DNA from: Streptococcus sp. CF8_St5-11
GTDB lineage: Bacteria > Bacillota > Bacilli > Lactobacillales > Streptococcaceae
Direction of reading: 5' to 3'
DNA: 64,000 nt
Assembly (NCBI RefSeq): GCF_024295625.1
Contig: NZ_JANCOJ010000002.1
Span: forward strand, 372,001-436,000
The notes beneath the pieces were generated by a model. The model ran no database searches. It saw only the letters and a program-made list of their open reading frames with translations, and had not been told where the DNA came from. Below are positions 54,756 through 64,000 of the stretch, piece by piece. Position numbers and translations under genes: made by a program. The number at the start of each line of letters is the position of its first letter. The stretch's first letter is position 1.

Positions 54756-56261
54756 ATGTTATCGAAAAGTAAACGTATTCTATTTGGGATACTTCATGTT
54801 GTCATGTTGCTAGTGATGGTCCACTGGTTCTTGATCAGTGTGACCTATCTGAGAGAGATTTCATGGCTAGCCATTTTAGGTGCTGGATTGCTATTTCTGC
54901 TAGCCTGGCTGAAACGCGATGGGCTAAAGAGTGCCTTTGCTTGGTTGACTCGGCATAAAAAAGGCTTCTTACTTGGAGCGGTTGTCTTTCAGTTGATTGT
55001 TATGGTTTGTGCGGAGCTCTTTATCCGTCGGGATGCTGCGGTTGTTTTCAAAGGGGCTTTTGATCTTCTTAAGCAATCTTCTATCACCAACTACCTCAGT
55101 CGCAATCCCAATAACATTCCGCTCTTTCTTTACGAGAAGTTTTTCTATGTCTTATTTGGCTCTAGCGGTCTGTGGGTCATGCAGGCTCTCAATATCCTCT
55201 ATGTCAATCTGGGGGCAGTCCTCTTGTACAAGCTGTCCCAGAAGCATTTCAATCAAAAAACGGCTGATCTAGTCTATCTCTTCTATGTGAGCTTGATCTG
55301 TTACTCGCCGTATTTCTATTCCATGTACACGGACATTCCGCCGCTTCCTTTGATCGCTCTTCAGTTATGGTGGGCCTTGGATCTCTTGAAGGAAGACCAA
55401 GCAAGCATCTCCTGGAAGAAGATTGTTGGCTTGGGCATCTTATCTGGCCTATCCATGTTGATCCGTCCAACGACGATTATTGTCATGATTGCCTTTTTGG
55501 CTGTGCTCTTCTTCAGAGGAAATTGGAAGGCCTTTGGAAAGATTGCTACGGTGACCGTGATGATGACGGGCTTTGTCTTTGCAGGATTGAATACAGCGGT
55601 CAATCATCAAAGAGTTGTGCCGATCTTGAAACAAGAAGGGCTGGCTAAAGGACCGCTCTTATTTATCAATCTGGGCTTGACGGATATGGGGCACAACCAA
55701 GAAGATATGAAAGAAGGCTTGCTAGCCTATATTGATGAGGACAAGCGCTCGGATTACAACAATGGCCTCTTTAAAAAAGAAAATGTGATCAAAGAAATCA
55801 AGCGCCGTCTCAAGGAGTACGGACCGTTCGGTTTGATCGGGCATATCTACTACAAGCAATCTTTGACGGTAGCAGAAGGAACCCTGGGCTGGCTGTACCG
55901 AGATGTAGAGTATGAGAAGACGCCTTTTATCAATCCTCTCTATGCACCTCTGACTAAAAATAATGGTTTGGCAAAATGGGTGCGGACCTATTTCCTCAGC
56001 ATTGATCGACCACAGTACAAGTATTATGAATTTGTCAAGCAGCTGATCTGGATCGTCCTATCGGCTGGTTTGGTTGGAGCTTATCTCAAACGTCGAGATA
56101 CAGATGATTTTAACTTCCTTTCCTTAGCGGTCTTTGGTGGTTTGCTCTTCTTAACCATCTTTGAAGGTGGGAAAACCCGCTACCTCATCCAATTCTTACC
56201 GCAAATTTTACTAGTCGCTTCGATCGGTCTAGCTGGATTTACCAAGAAAGAAAATACCTAA
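54756..56261 (+). CDS. GT-C type membrane glycosyltransferase (GT39-like)
   Basis: 501 residues, about eleven spans. An early loop with the Arg-Arg-Asp segment (RRDAAVVFKGAF), LSRNPNNIPLFLYEKFFYVLFG, and YTDIPPLPLIALQ resemble the lipid-linked mannosyltransferase-like group of streptococci (TIGR03766-type). It probably attaches sugars from polyprenyl donors outside the membrane. Target is unknown. A tataat box and short leader precede it. Confidence 0.78.
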   Translation: MLSKSKRILFGILHVVMLLVMVHWFLISVTYLREISWLAILGAGLLFLLAWLKRDGLKSAFAWLTRHKKGFLLGAVVFQLIVMVCAELFIRRDAAVVFKGAFDLLKQSSITNYLSRNPNNIPLFLYEKFFYVLFGSSGLWVMQALNILYVNLGAVLLYKLSQKHFNQKTADLVYLFYVSLICYSPYFYSMYTDIPPLPLIALQLWWALDLLKEDQASISWKKIVGLGILSGLSMLIRPTTIIVMIAFLAVLFFRGNWKAFGKIATVTVMMTGFVFAGLNTAVNHQRVVPILKQEGLAKGPLLFINLGLTDMGHNQEDMKEGLLAYIDEDKRSDYNNGLFKKENVIKEIKRRLKEYGPFGLIGHIYYKQSLTVAEGTLGWLYRDVEYEKTPFINPLYAPLTKNNGLAKWVRTYFLSIDRPQYKYYEFVKQLIWIVLSAGLVGAYLKRRDTDDFNFLSLAVFGGLLFLTIFEGGKTRYLIQFLPQILLVASIGLAGFTKKENT

Positions 56262-56287
56262 AAGCTCTCGCTTGTTTGACAGGCAGA

Positions 56288-56323
56288 AAAAGAGGTTGGA
56301 CAAAATTGTCCAGCCTCTTTTTT
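56288..56323 (+). terminator. Rho-independent terminator
   Basis: agaggttgga and tccagcctct form the stem, with loop caaaattg and a long T run. Confidence 0.92.
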
Positions 56324-56391
56324 ATCCAGTGGATCTGCGCCAAATATGGTATAATGGAAGGTAAGAATTTATTGGATAGCGGAGAGTTTCC

Positions 56392-57045
56392 ATGCAGCAT
56401 TCACCCTGGCATGAAGCCATCAAATCCCATCTTCCAGAAGGGTATTTTCACCAGATCAATGACTTTATGAATGAAGTCTACAGCAAAGGAGTGGTTTATC
56501 CACCGCGTGACAAGGTCTTTAAGTCCTTGCAGACGACAGAGATGGATCAGGTCAAGGTCTTGATCTTAGGTCAAGATCCCTACCATGGACCGGATCAAGC
56601 GCAGGGCTTAAGTTTTTCTGTTCCGGATCATGTACCAGCGCCGCCTTCTTTGCAAAATATTCTCAAAGAGTTGCGCTCAGATATCGGAGAGAAGCGTTCC
56701 CATGATCTGACCTCTTGGGCGGAGCAAGGGGTGCTCTTGCTCAATGCCTGTTTGACGGTGCCTGCTGGTCAGGCCAATGGCCATGCAGGACAAATTTGGG
56801 AGCCTTTCACAGATGCTGTGATCAAGGTGGTCAATGAGTTGGAGGAGCCTGTTGTCTTTATCCTCTGGGGATCTTATGCCCGTAAGAAAAAGCCTCTGAT
56901 TACCCACGATCGACATTTGGTCCTTGAATCAGCTCACCCAAGTCCTTTATCGGCCTACCGAGGATTCTTTGGTTCCCAACCCTTTTCAAAAACCAATCAA
57001 TTTTTGAAAGAGGCGGGACGCGAGCCGATTGATTGGTTAAGATAG
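56392..57045 (+). CDS. ung: Uracil-DNA glycosylase
   Basis: 217 residues. Catalytic loop [33 protein letters not shown], and the DNA-binding [18 protein letters not shown] match family 1 UDG. Removes uracil from DNA in base-excision repair. It is followed 10 bases later by the MutT-type NUDIX gene, a repair pairing also known in pneumococcus, and then by pyrC. Confidence 0.96.
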   Translation: MQHSPWHEAIKSHLPEGYFHQINDFMNEVYSKGVVYPPRDKVFKSLQTTEMDQVKVLILGQDPYHGPDQAQGLSFSVPDHVPAPPSLQNILKELRSDIGEKRSHDLTSWAEQGVLLLNACLTVPAGQANGHAGQIWEPFTDAVIKVVNELEEPVVFILWGSYARKKKPLITHDRHLVLESAHPSPLSAYRGFFGSQPFSKTNQFLKEAGREPIDWLR

Positions 57046-57054
57046 GAGAAAGAA

Positions 57055-57519
57055 ATGCCACAATTAGCAACGATTTGTTACATTGACAATGGGAAAGAAT
57101 TTCTCATGCTGCATCGCAATAAAAAGCCCAATGATGTCCATGAAGGTAAATGGATCGGAGTTGGTGGAAAATTAGAACGCGGGGAAACCCCTCAGGAGTG
57201 TGCTGCGCGTGAGATTTTTGAGGAGACGGGCCTTAGAGCCAAGCCAGTTTTGAAAGGGATTATTACCTTTCCGGAGTTCACTCCAGATTTAGACTGGTAC
57301 ACCTATGTCTTCAAGGTAACAGATTTTGAAGGAGAACTGATCGAGTGTAACGAAGGGACCTTGGAGTGGGTACCTTATGATCAAGTCCTCTCAAAACCGA
57401 CCTGGGAAGGGGACCACACCTTTGTCGAGTGGTTGTTGGAGGATAAACCCTTCTTTTCAGCAATGTTTCGCTATGACGGCGACCGCTTGTTAGAGTCGCA
57501 TGTTGATTTTTATGAATAA
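57055..57519 (+). CDS. mutX: MutT-type NUDIX hydrolase (8-oxo-dGTP diphosphatase)
   Basis: 154 residues. NUDIX box [23 protein letters not shown] (Gx5Ex7REUxEE) is complete, with [11 protein letters not shown] before it. It cleanses the nucleotide pool of oxidised dGTP. The neighbourhood ung-mutX-pyrC is the same as in S. pneumoniae. RBS taggaga. Confidence 0.92.
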   Translation: MPQLATICYIDNGKEFLMLHRNKKPNDVHEGKWIGVGGKLERGETPQECAAREIFEETGLRAKPVLKGIITFPEFTPDLDWYTYVFKVTDFEGELIECNEGTLEWVPYDQVLSKPTWEGDHTFVEWLLEDKPFFSAMFRYDGDRLLESHVDFYE

Positions 57520-57530
57520 AGGAGAATGCA

Positions 57531-58799
57531 ATGGTTGTCATTAAAAATGGTCGCGTAATGGATCCCAAAACTGGCTTGGATCAAGTCTGTGATCTTCGCA
57601 TTGAAGGAAAGAAAATTGTAGAGATCGCTAAAAACCTCCCAACGGATGGACAAGAAGTCCTTGATGCTACTGGTCTGGTGGTTGCTCCTGGTTTGATCGA
57701 TGTACACGTGCATTTCCGTGAACCCGGTCAAACTCATAAAGAAGACATCCATACGGGTGCCTTAGCCGCAGCTGCTGGTGGTTTTACTCGAGTGGTTATG
57801 ATGGCCAATACCAATCCGACCATTTCAGATATTGCTACCTTAGAAGAAGTCTTAGCTTCTGCAGCCAAGGAAAATCTCCACATTCATACGGTAGCGACGG
57901 TGACTAAGAACTTTGACGGTCAACACCTAACAGATTTTGAAGGCCTGCTTAAGGCTGGTGCAGTAGGATTTTCAGATGATGGGATTCCCCTTCAAAGTAC
58001 TAAGGTTGTCCGCCAAGCCTTGGAAGAAGCTAAGCGTCTAGGGACCTTTATTAGTCTGCATGAAGAAGACCCTGAGTTGAATGGCATTCTAGGTTTGAAT
58101 GAAAACATTGCTAAGGAACACTTCCATGTCTGTGGGGCGACGGGTGTAGCCGAATATTCAATGGCTGCGCGTGATGCCATGATTGCCCATGCGACAGGTG
58201 CTCACCTCCATATCCAACACCTTTCCAAGGAAGAAAGTGTCAAGGTGGTGGAATTTGCCCAAGGATTAGGAGCTCATGTGACGGCAGAAGTGGCACCTCA
58301 ACACTTTTCGAAAACAGAAAGTCTGCTCTTGACTAAGGGAAGCAATGCTAAGATGAATCCACCTCTTCGCTTGGAATCTGACCGTCTAGCAGTGATTGAA
58401 GGCTTGAAGTCAGGCGTCATCTCCGTGATTGCGACTGACCACGCGCCTCACCATGCAGATGAGAAGAATGTTCCTGATATTACCAAAGCACCATCTGGCA
58501 TGACTGGGCTTGAAACTTCGCTTTCTCTTGGTTTGACCTACTTGGTGCATGCTGGCCATTTAAGCCTGATGCAATTGCTTGAAAAGATGTCCTATAATCC
58601 AGCACGTCTCTATGATTTTGATGCTGGATATATTGCTGTGGAAGGACCGGCAGATCTCACGATCTTTGATCCAAGTGCGGACCGTCTGGTTTCAGATCAT
58701 TTTGCTTCAAAAGCTGGAAATTCCCCATTTGTGGGTGAAACACTTAAAGGGAAAGTGGCTTATACCATCTGCCATGGACAAGTGATTTTCCAAGGATAA
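57531..58799 (+). CDS. pyrC: Dihydroorotase
   Basis: 422 residues, class I type. Zinc-binding [16 protein letters not shown], the later [16 protein letters not shown], and [12 protein letters not shown] (catalytic Asp) are present. Converts carbamoyl-aspartate to dihydroorotate. It is 11 bases after mutX and has no PyrR leader of its own, so it is read with the repair genes. RBS aaggaga. Confidence 0.95.
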   Translation: MVVIKNGRVMDPKTGLDQVCDLRIEGKKIVEIAKNLPTDGQEVLDATGLVVAPGLIDVHVHFREPGQTHKEDIHTGALAAAAGGFTRVVMMANTNPTISDIATLEEVLASAAKENLHIHTVATVTKNFDGQHLTDFEGLLKAGAVGFSDDGIPLQSTKVVRQALEEAKRLGTFISLHEEDPELNGILGLNENIAKEHFHVCGATGVAEYSMAARDAMIAHATGAHLHIQHLSKEESVKVVEFAQGLGAHVTAEVAPQHFSKTESLLLTKGSNAKMNPPLRLESDRLAVIEGLKSGVISVIATDHAPHHADEKNVPDITKAPSGMTGLETSLSLGLTYLVHAGHLSLMQLLEKMSYNPARLYDFDAGYIAVEGPADLTIFDPSADRLVSDHFASKAGNSPFVGETLKGKVAYTICHGQVIFQG

Positions 58800-58813
58800 G
58801 CGATCGTATTCAC

Positions 58814-59656
58814 ATGAATCTTAAAAAATTGATGCAAGGCTTGGTTTTCTTTTTAACCAGCCTTCTTGTCTTTGTGTATTTATTTCATGCTTTACTACCA
58901 ACTGCATCGCCTCGCATGACCAAGCCCAAAACGGCTGCGAAAGAAATCACCTATAGGTATGTAGCTCTAGGAGATTCCTTGACCGAAGGAGTAGGGGATA
59001 GCACCAATCAAGGGGGCTTTGTGCCCATCCTTGCCCAAAGCCTGTCCAATGAAAATGACGGCCAGTACCAGCCTGTCAACTATGGAGTAGCTGGGAATAC
59101 AAGTGCTCAGATCTTAGATCGACTCAAGAAGCAAACAGACCTTCAGAAGGATCTCAAGAAGGCGCGTGTCATGACCTTAACAGTTGGGGGAAATGATCTG
59201 CGCAAAGTTGTTGTCGATCATCTGAGTGATTTTTCTCTATCAGATATCCAAAAACCGCTCAAGTATTATACAGCTAACCTCAAAGAAATTATTAAAAAGG
59301 CCAGAAAGGACAATCCCCATCTTCCTATTTATGTAGTGGGGATCTACAATCCTCTTTACCTGAATTTTCCTGAATTAACCAGTATCCAGACGGCTGTAGA
59401 TCGTTGGAATGAGACGACGGAAGAAACCATCGCGCAATTTGATCAGGTCTATTTCGTTCCGATCAATGATTTGCTCTATAAAGGAATTGATGGCAAAATG
59501 GGCGTATCAGAAATCAGTGACGGGAAGACAACTGTTATCAATGATGCCCTGTATGAAGAGGATAGCTTTCACCCCAACAATACGGGCTATGAAAAGATGA
59601 AACAAGCAATATTGGAGAAAATCAATGCCACGAAGAAAACTTGGAGTCAAAAATAA
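58814..59656 (+). CDS. SGNH/GDSL lipase-like protein (YpmR-type)
   Basis: 280 residues. N-terminal anchor at 10-28, then block I GDSLTEGVGDS, block II GNTSAQIL, block III VGGNDL, and block V DSFHPNNTGY (catalytic Asp-His). Position before the YpmS-type gene and the size match Bacillus YpmR. It acts outside the membrane as an esterase of unknown substrate. The next gene starts inside its end (32-base overlap). Confidence 0.88.
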   Translation: MNLKKLMQGLVFFLTSLLVFVYLFHALLPTASPRMTKPKTAAKEITYRYVALGDSLTEGVGDSTNQGGFVPILAQSLSNENDGQYQPVNYGVAGNTSAQILDRLKKQTDLQKDLKKARVMTLTVGGNDLRKVVVDHLSDFSLSDIQKPLKYYTANLKEIIKKARKDNPHLPIYVVGIYNPLYLNFPELTSIQTAVDRWNETTEETIAQFDQVYFVPINDLLYKGIDGKMGVSEISDGKTTVINDALYEEDSFHPNNTGYEKMKQAILEKINATKKTWSQK

Positions 59657-60257
59657 TCCCATCAAAGAGAAGATCCCCTTCCTTCAAAAAATTAATATTT
59701 GGAAATGGTTATTTTTAGGTTTGGTCAGCCTTCTCTTAGCCTTTGCTTTAGTCGTGCAAGGACGCTTAGCGACGCCAAGAGAAGATGTTAGTCAGCTTCA
59801 TCAAGCAGTTGGCACCAAAGATGTCAAAGTTGGAACTATGACGACAACTCGTGATCAACTCAATGACACCATCAAATCGCTTCTGAAAAAATATAAGCTG
59901 TCCGACTACAAGGTCTATGCGGACAATCAACAAATCCTATTAGAAGGGCAGTTGAGTTTCTTAGGGAAGGATTATCCCTTATATATTTACTTTCAACCAT
60001 CCAAATTGGAAAATGGGAACATTCTCTTGACGGTGAAGGATTTTTCAGTCGGAACCTTTCAAATTCCACAAAGGATGGTTTTGCAGCTCTTGAGCAAGAA
60101 TAAAACTATTCCAGAATTTATCCAAATTTCACCAAAACAGTCTACCATCACCATTGTATTACCAGAAATTGACAATGACTTTGGAATCTATGTCAAGGCC
60201 AATACCATTGATCTCTATAATGACAAGATCGTTTTTGATTTGTATCAGAAGAAGTAG
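59625..60257 (+). CDS. YpmS-type membrane protein (DUF2140)
   Basis: 210 residues. Helix at 24-44 (KWLFLGLVSLLLAFALVVQG), then an extracytoplasmic domain with FSVGTFQIPQRMVLQLLSKN and FGIYVKANTIDLYNDKIVF, typical of YpmS/DUF2140. Overlaps the preceding YpmR-type gene. Function unknown, likely in the cell envelope. Confidence 0.85.
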   Translation: MPRRKLGVKNNPIKEKIPFLQKINIWKWLFLGLVSLLLAFALVVQGRLATPREDVSQLHQAVGTKDVKVGTMTTTRDQLNDTIKSLLKKYKLSDYKVYADNQQILLEGQLSFLGKDYPLYIYFQPSKLENGNILLTVKDFSVGTFQIPQRMVLQLLSKNKTIPEFIQISPKQSTITIVLPEIDNDFGIYVKANTIDLYNDKIVFDLYQKK

Positions 60258-60325
60258 GGCGAAAGAGGCTATTCAAATTGAATTCACAATCATCTTAAAA
60301 AATTTCCTTAGGTTCAATAATTCCG

Positions 60326-60359
60326 AGTGCTAGAAACAATAGTGTTTCTAGCACTTTTC
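60326..60359 (+). terminator. Rho-independent terminator
   Basis: agtgctagaaac pairs with gtttctagcact over six bases with a short T tail, after the YpmS-type gene. Confidence 0.85.
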
Positions 60360-60461
60360 TCATGACGGAAAGTTTCTAAGATGACTTTATCCTCAATCTA
60401 ACTAGAACTGAAAGCTTTATTTTGTTTCTATTCAAAAAATTCAGAATATTACAGAAAATTC

Positions 60462-60490
60462 TTGACATTGCTTTTTCCCTATGCTAAAAT
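60462..60490 (+). promoter_or_regulatory. Promoter of the leu operon
   Basis: TTGACA and TAAAAT with exactly 17 bases between; the start would be near 60497, 30 bases before the leader peptide. Confidence 0.85.
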
Positions 60491-60526
60491 ACTAAACAAG
60501 ACATTGAACAAAGGAGAAAGTCAAAC

Positions 60527-60580
60527 ATGAAAACAGCTAAGTTTATTCAATTTGCTTTGTTGTTGAGGTACAAGGGCTAG
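60527..60580 (+). CDS. Leader peptide for leu attenuation (17 aa)
   Basis: RBS aaggagaaa precedes the ATG. The peptide MKTAKFIQFALLLRYKG contains three Leu codons in a row (TTG TTG TTG) near the end and is followed by alternative hairpins, with the terminator at 60619-60657. This is the layout of ribosome-mediated attenuation: slow reading of the Leu codons when leucine is scarce would favour the antiterminator. It is too short for ordinary gene finders. Confidence 0.82.
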   Translation: MKTAKFIQFALLLRYKG

Positions 60581-60618
60581 TGCAGAAGCATTAGTCCTGT
60601 TTGGCTTACCAAGCGGGC

Positions 60619-60657
60619 AAAAACATCTCGCTTGGTTAACCGAGTGAGATGTTTTTC
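60619..60657 (+). terminator. Attenuator terminator before leuA
   Basis: aaaacatctc and gagatgtttt pair with inner cgcttggttaaccgagtg forming the loop part, followed by TTTTT. The sequence upstream (ttggcttaccaagcggg) can pair with part of this stem, giving an antiterminator. Confidence 0.8.
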
Positions 60658-60690
60658 TTTATATCCACTACATAGAAATGAGGAGACCCT

Positions 60691-62253
60691 ATGCGTAAAG
60701 TTGAATTTTTAGATACCAGCCTTCGGGATGGCGAACAGACTCCAGGAGTTAATTTCTCTATCAAAGAAAAGATTGCCATTGCTAAACAATTGGAAAAGTG
60801 GGGCATTTCTGCTATTGAAGCAGGTTTTCCTGCAGCTAGTCCTGATTCCTTCACAGCTGTTCAAGAGATTGCCAAGGTCTTGACCAAGACAGCCGTGACA
60901 GGTTTGGCCCGTTCTGTCAAATCAGATATTGATGCTTGTTATGAAGCCTTAAAGGATGCCAAGTATCCGCAAGTTCACGTCTTTATAGCAACCAGTCCGA
61001 TTCACCGAGAGTTTAAACTCAACAAGACCAAAGAAGAAATTCTTGAAGCGATCAAAGAGCACGTCTCTTACGCTCGCTCAAAATTTGAGATTGTTGAATT
61101 CTCACCAGAAGATGCGACCCGGACAGAATTGGATTTCCTCTTGCAAGTCGTACAGACTGCAGTTGATGCTGGTGCTAGCTACATCAACATTCCTGATACA
61201 GTCGGTTTCACGACACCAGCGGAGTACGGTGCCATTTTCAAATACTTGATTGACCATGTCAAGACAGATCGCGAGATTATCTATTCACCTCATTGCCATG
61301 ATGACCTAGGTATGGCGGTGGCGAATAGCCTCGCTGCTGTTAAAAATGGTGCCCGTCGTGTCGAAGGAACCATTAATGGCATCGGTGAACGGGCCGGCAA
61401 TGCGGCGCTTGAAGAAGTAGCGGTTGCTCTCAATATTCGCGAAGACTATTTCCAAGTTGAGAGTCCGATTGTCCTTAATGAAACCATCAACACCTCTGAG
61501 TTGGTCTCTCGTTACTCTGGGATTCCAATTCCTAAAAACAAGGCGGTTGTTGGTGGCAATGCCTTCTCACACGAGTCTGGGATTCACCAAGATGGAGTCC
61601 TTAAAAATCCCCTTACCTATGAAATCATTACGCCTGAGTTGGTGGGTGTTAAGAGCAATAGTCTCCCTCTTGGAAAATTGTCTGGTCGCCATGCCTTTGT
61701 CGAAAAACTGCATGAGTTGGGACTGGAATTTACAGAAGAAGACATCAAGCCATTGTTTGCTAAGTTCAAATCTCTTGCAGACAAAAAACACGAGATCACA
61801 GATGCTGATATCCGCGCCCTTGTTGCTGGTACAGCAGTGGAAAATCCAGAAGGATTCCAATTTAACGATCTCCGCTTGACAACCAATGCAGACGAAACGA
61901 TTACAGCAGCGGTTAGCCTCCGCAATGAAGAAGGGGAAGTGCTCGAATTCCTTGCCAATGGTCAAGGGTCGGTTGAAGCGATCTTTAATGCGATTGATAA
62001 ATTCTTCAACCAAACTGTTCGCTTGACATCTTATAATATCGATGCAGTGACTGATGGGATCGATGCCCAAGCCCGTGTCTTGGTATCCGTGGAAAATGTC
62101 GATACAGATACGATTTTCAATGCCTCTGGTTTGGACTTTGACGTATTGAAAGCCTCTGCCATCGCTTATATCAATGCCAACACGCTGGTTCAAAAAGAGA
62201 ATGCGGGTGAGATGGGACGAGCTGTCTCCTACCGTGATCTTCCACAAGCCTAA
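60691..62253 (+). CDS. leuA: 2-isopropylmalate synthase
   Basis: 520 residues. [18 protein letters not shown] opens the TIM barrel, [16 protein letters not shown] and [15 protein letters not shown] follow, and the C-terminal regulatory domain (residues about 390-510) is present, so feedback inhibition by leucine is possible. First step of leucine synthesis. RBS gaggaga. The start of the operon leuA-leuB-(DUF1294)-leuC. Confidence 0.96.
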   Translation: MRKVEFLDTSLRDGEQTPGVNFSIKEKIAIAKQLEKWGISAIEAGFPAASPDSFTAVQEIAKVLTKTAVTGLARSVKSDIDACYEALKDAKYPQVHVFIATSPIHREFKLNKTKEEILEAIKEHVSYARSKFEIVEFSPEDATRTELDFLLQVVQTAVDAGASYINIPDTVGFTTPAEYGAIFKYLIDHVKTDREIIYSPHCHDDLGMAVANSLAAVKNGARRVEGTINGIGERAGNAALEEVAVALNIREDYFQVESPIVLNETINTSELVSRYSGIPIPKNKAVVGGNAFSHESGIHQDGVLKNPLTYEIITPELVGVKSNSLPLGKLSGRHAFVEKLHELGLEFTEEDIKPLFAKFKSLADKKHEITDADIRALVAGTAVENPEGFQFNDLRLTTNADETITAAVSLRNEEGEVLEFLANGQGSVEAIFNAIDKFFNQTVRLTSYNIDAVTDGIDAQARVLVSVENVDTDTIFNASGLDFDVLKASAIAYINANTLVQKENAGEMGRAVSYRDLPQA

Positions 62254-62265
62254 GAGGAAATAAAC

Positions 62266-63303
62266 ATGACAAAGAAAATTGTAACACTTGCAGGAGATGG
62301 GATTGGCCCTGAGATCATGACAGCTGGACTAGAGGTCCTCGCAGCCGTTGCTCCCAAAATTGGCTTTGATTATAGTCTAGAAGACAAAGCTTTTGGGGGT
62401 GCTGGGATTGATGCTGCTGGCCACCCACTTCCCCAAGATACTCTCGAAGCAGCTAAAGGAGCGGATGCTATTCTTCTTGCAGCCATCGGAAGTCCTGAGT
62501 ATGACAATGCTCCTGTTCGTCCAGAACAAGGCTTACTTGCTATTCGCAAGGAATTAAATCTCTTTGCCAATATTCGTCCTGTACGGATTTTTGACGCCTT
62601 GAAACACCTGTCTCCTTTGAAACCAGAGCGTATCGAGGGTGTCGACTTCGTGGTCGTGCGTGAATTGACAGGTGGGATTTATTTTGGAGAGCATATCTTA
62701 AAAGAAGATACAGCGCGCGATATCAATGATTACAGTGCAGAAGAAATTCGTCGGATTATGCGCCAAGCCTTCAAGATCGCGCAAGGACGTGGCAAGAAAG
62801 TGACCAGTATCGATAAGCAAAATGTTCTGGCAACCTCTAAATTGTGGCGCCAAGTGGCAGAAGAAGTTGCCAAAGAATTTCCAGATGTGACCTTAGAGCA
62901 CCAGCTTGTCGATAGTGCGGCCATGATCATGATTACCAATCCAGCCCGCTTTGATGTTGTAGTGACAGAGAATCTATTCGGAGATATCTTATCTGACGAA
63001 TCCAGCGTCCTTCCTGGAACACTAGGCGTGATGCCGTCTGCCAGTCATTCTGACCAAGGACCAAGTATGTACGAACCGATTCATGGTTCAGCACCGGATA
63101 TTGCTGGTCAAGGCATTGCCAATCCGATTTCCATGATCCTGTCCGTTGCCATGATGCTCCGAGAAAGTTTTGGAGAAACAGCAGGTGCAGAAATGATCGA
63201 AGAAGCCGTCAATCAAACCTTGAATCAAGGAATCTTGACACGGGATCTAGGTGGACAGGCTTCTACTGCAGAGATGACTGCAGCCATTATTGGGAATCTC
63301 TAA
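62266..63303 (+). CDS. leuB: 3-isopropylmalate dehydrogenase
   Basis: 345 residues. LAGDGIGPEIM, the substrate loop RELTGGIYFG, TSIDKQNVLATS, and LPGTLGVMPSAS with EPIHGSAPDIAGQGIANP match LeuB. NAD-dependent oxidative decarboxylation of 3-isopropylmalate. RBS gaggaa; 12 bases after leuA. Confidence 0.96.
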   Translation: MTKKIVTLAGDGIGPEIMTAGLEVLAAVAPKIGFDYSLEDKAFGGAGIDAAGHPLPQDTLEAAKGADAILLAAIGSPEYDNAPVRPEQGLLAIRKELNLFANIRPVRIFDALKHLSPLKPERIEGVDFVVVRELTGGIYFGEHILKEDTARDINDYSAEEIRRIMRQAFKIAQGRGKKVTSIDKQNVLATSKLWRQVAEEVAKEFPDVTLEHQLVDSAAMIMITNPARFDVVVTENLFGDILSDESSVLPGTLGVMPSASHSDQGPSMYEPIHGSAPDIAGQGIANPISMILSVAMMLRESFGETAGAEMIEEAVNQTLNQGILTRDLGGQASTAEMTAAIIGNL

Positions 63304-63304
63304 G

Positions 63305-63583
63305 ATGACTTGGAGAGATCGCTGTTTAGTTGTTATTGCTATTTGGAATAGTATCGTATTTCTGACCTATGGTTTAGATAAACGAAAAGCTATCCAAAAC
63401 AGGTGGCGGATTCCTGAAAAGGTCCTGTTACTTGAGAGCTGGGTGCTTGGTGGATTCGGAGCTCTACTAAGTGGATATCTCTTTCACCACAAGGTGCGGA
63501 AATGGTATTTTCAAGCCACCTGGTGGGGCAGTAGCCTTCTTTTAGCAGGTGCCCTCTTTCTAATCCTTCAATGGATTTCTTAA
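63305..63583 (+). CDS. DUF1294 membrane protein
   Basis: 92 residues, three hydrophobic helices. YGLDKRKAIQNRWRIPEKVLLLESWVLGGFGALLSGYLFHHKVRKWYF is the DUF1294 signature. It begins one base after the leuB stop (TTG at 63290 is an alternative). Function unknown. Its place inside leuB-leuC is a streptococcal operon feature. Confidence 0.88.
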   Translation: MTWRDRCLVVIAIWNSIVFLTYGLDKRKAIQNRWRIPEKVLLLESWVLGGFGALLSGYLFHHKVRKWYFQATWWGSSLLLAGALFLILQWIS

Positions 63584-63607
63584 CAACAAGATAAATGGAG
63601 AAAGATG

Positions 63608-64000
63608 ATGAGTGGAAAATCTATCTTTGATAAACTTTGGGACCGCCACGTGATTACAGGAGTGGAAGGGCAACCCCAACTCATGTATGTGGACCAACAC
63701 TACATCCACGAAGTGACGAGTCCGCAAGCCTTTCAAGGATTACGGGACGCAGGACGCAAGGTCCGACGACCTGATTTAACCTTTGGAACCTTTGATCACA
63801 ATGTTCCAACGGTCAATATTTTTGATATTCGAGATGTGATTTCAAAAGCCCAGATTGATAAATTAGCTGAGAATGTGGTGGACTTTGGGATTGATCATGC
63901 TGCCCATGGTTCTGCTAAGCAAGGAATCGTTCATATGGTGGGCCCTGAAACCGGTCGGACCCAGCCTGGGAAATTTATTGTCTGTGGAGACAGCCATACC
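63608..64000 (+). CDS. leuC: 3-isopropylmalate dehydratase large subunit, partial
   Basis: 131 residues of the N-terminus are in the window ([66 protein letters not shown]), matching LeuC of the aconitase superfamily. The 4Fe-4S ligands and the remainder lie beyond base 64000. ATG at 63608 is seven bases behind ggag; an ATG three bases earlier also fits. Confidence 0.95.
   Translation, partial: MSGKSIFDKLWDRHVITGVEGQPQLMYVDQHYIHEVTSPQAFQGLRDAGRKVRRPDLTFGTFDHNVPTVNIFDIRDVISKAQIDKLAENVVDFGIDHAAHGSAKQGIVHMVGPETGRTQPGKFIVCGDSHT

Noticed and set aside
60440-60690. Leucine T-box riboswitch
   Set aside because: The leader is only about 190 bases, no T-box core (AGGGTGGNACCGCG) is present, and a Leu-rich leader peptide is.
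61567-62247. A 226-residue open frame opposite leuA
   Set aside because: It lies wholly inside leuA on the other strand, has no RBS and no domain, and the leuA protein is complete and conserved.

Overview
The window reads as chromosome of a low-GC Gram-positive coccus of the genus Streptococcus, probably a viridans (mitis/sanguinis/parasanguinis-like) species. The main supports are the block rpmE - membrane gene - pde2 - flavodoxin - chorismate mutase - ClC - rplS - tRNA-Arg(CCT), the block rpiA - deoB - punA - ClC - deoD - HEPN-like gene - sirtuin, two PyrR-type attenuators on the pyr genes, a cpsY-type LysR regulator, and S. mutans-like type II-A CRISPR repeat sequences. The species call is inference; no rRNA is present.

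Layout. 0-2.5 kb: a MerR/TipA-like regulator with an ABC-2 exporter on the minus strand, with a 19-bp-spacer MerR-type promoter. 2.6-9.6 kb: a plus-strand run of small immunity-like or hypothetical genes (DUF1877, CbrC-type, GNAT and others) with two decayed gene remnants and one frameshifted gene. 9.8-13.9 kb: an XRE regulator with a CPBP protease, a secreted nuclease and a Fic toxin-antitoxin pair. 14-23 kb: a cre-controlled neopullulanase, RDD protein, two Ltp-like repeat proteins (possible phage exclusion), a DUF4300 lipoprotein, two tandem CPBP proteases and an ankyrin protein. 23-31.4 kb: glpK, a diacetyl/acetoin reductase and the conserved rpmE to rplS block.

31.4-34.6 kb is the most unusual stretch. 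A 2.5-kb segment of immunity-like genes starts at the 3' end of tRNA-Arg(CCT) and is closed by a 28-bp imperfect copy of that end (an att-like pair with no integrase). It is followed by a fused pair of IS-like termini, then by two solitary type II-A CRISPR repeats that bracket a small unknown gene.

34.7-64 kb is mostly core metabolism: two lipoproteins, PrsW, mnmE, nucleoside salvage (rpiA, deoB, punA, deoD), a HEPN-like protein and sirtuin, cpsY, and pyrimidine synthesis (pyrK, pyrDB, pyrF, pyrE, later pyrC). These are followed by ung, a MutT-type NUDIX gene, a ypmR/ypmS-like pair, and the leu operon (leader peptide, leuA, leuB, DUF1294, start of leuC), which runs off the end. Two non-coding structured arrays stand out, one between pyrF and pyrE and one upstream of deoD. 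A 175-bp intergenic repeat occurs twice, 7.2 kb apart, with one mismatch.
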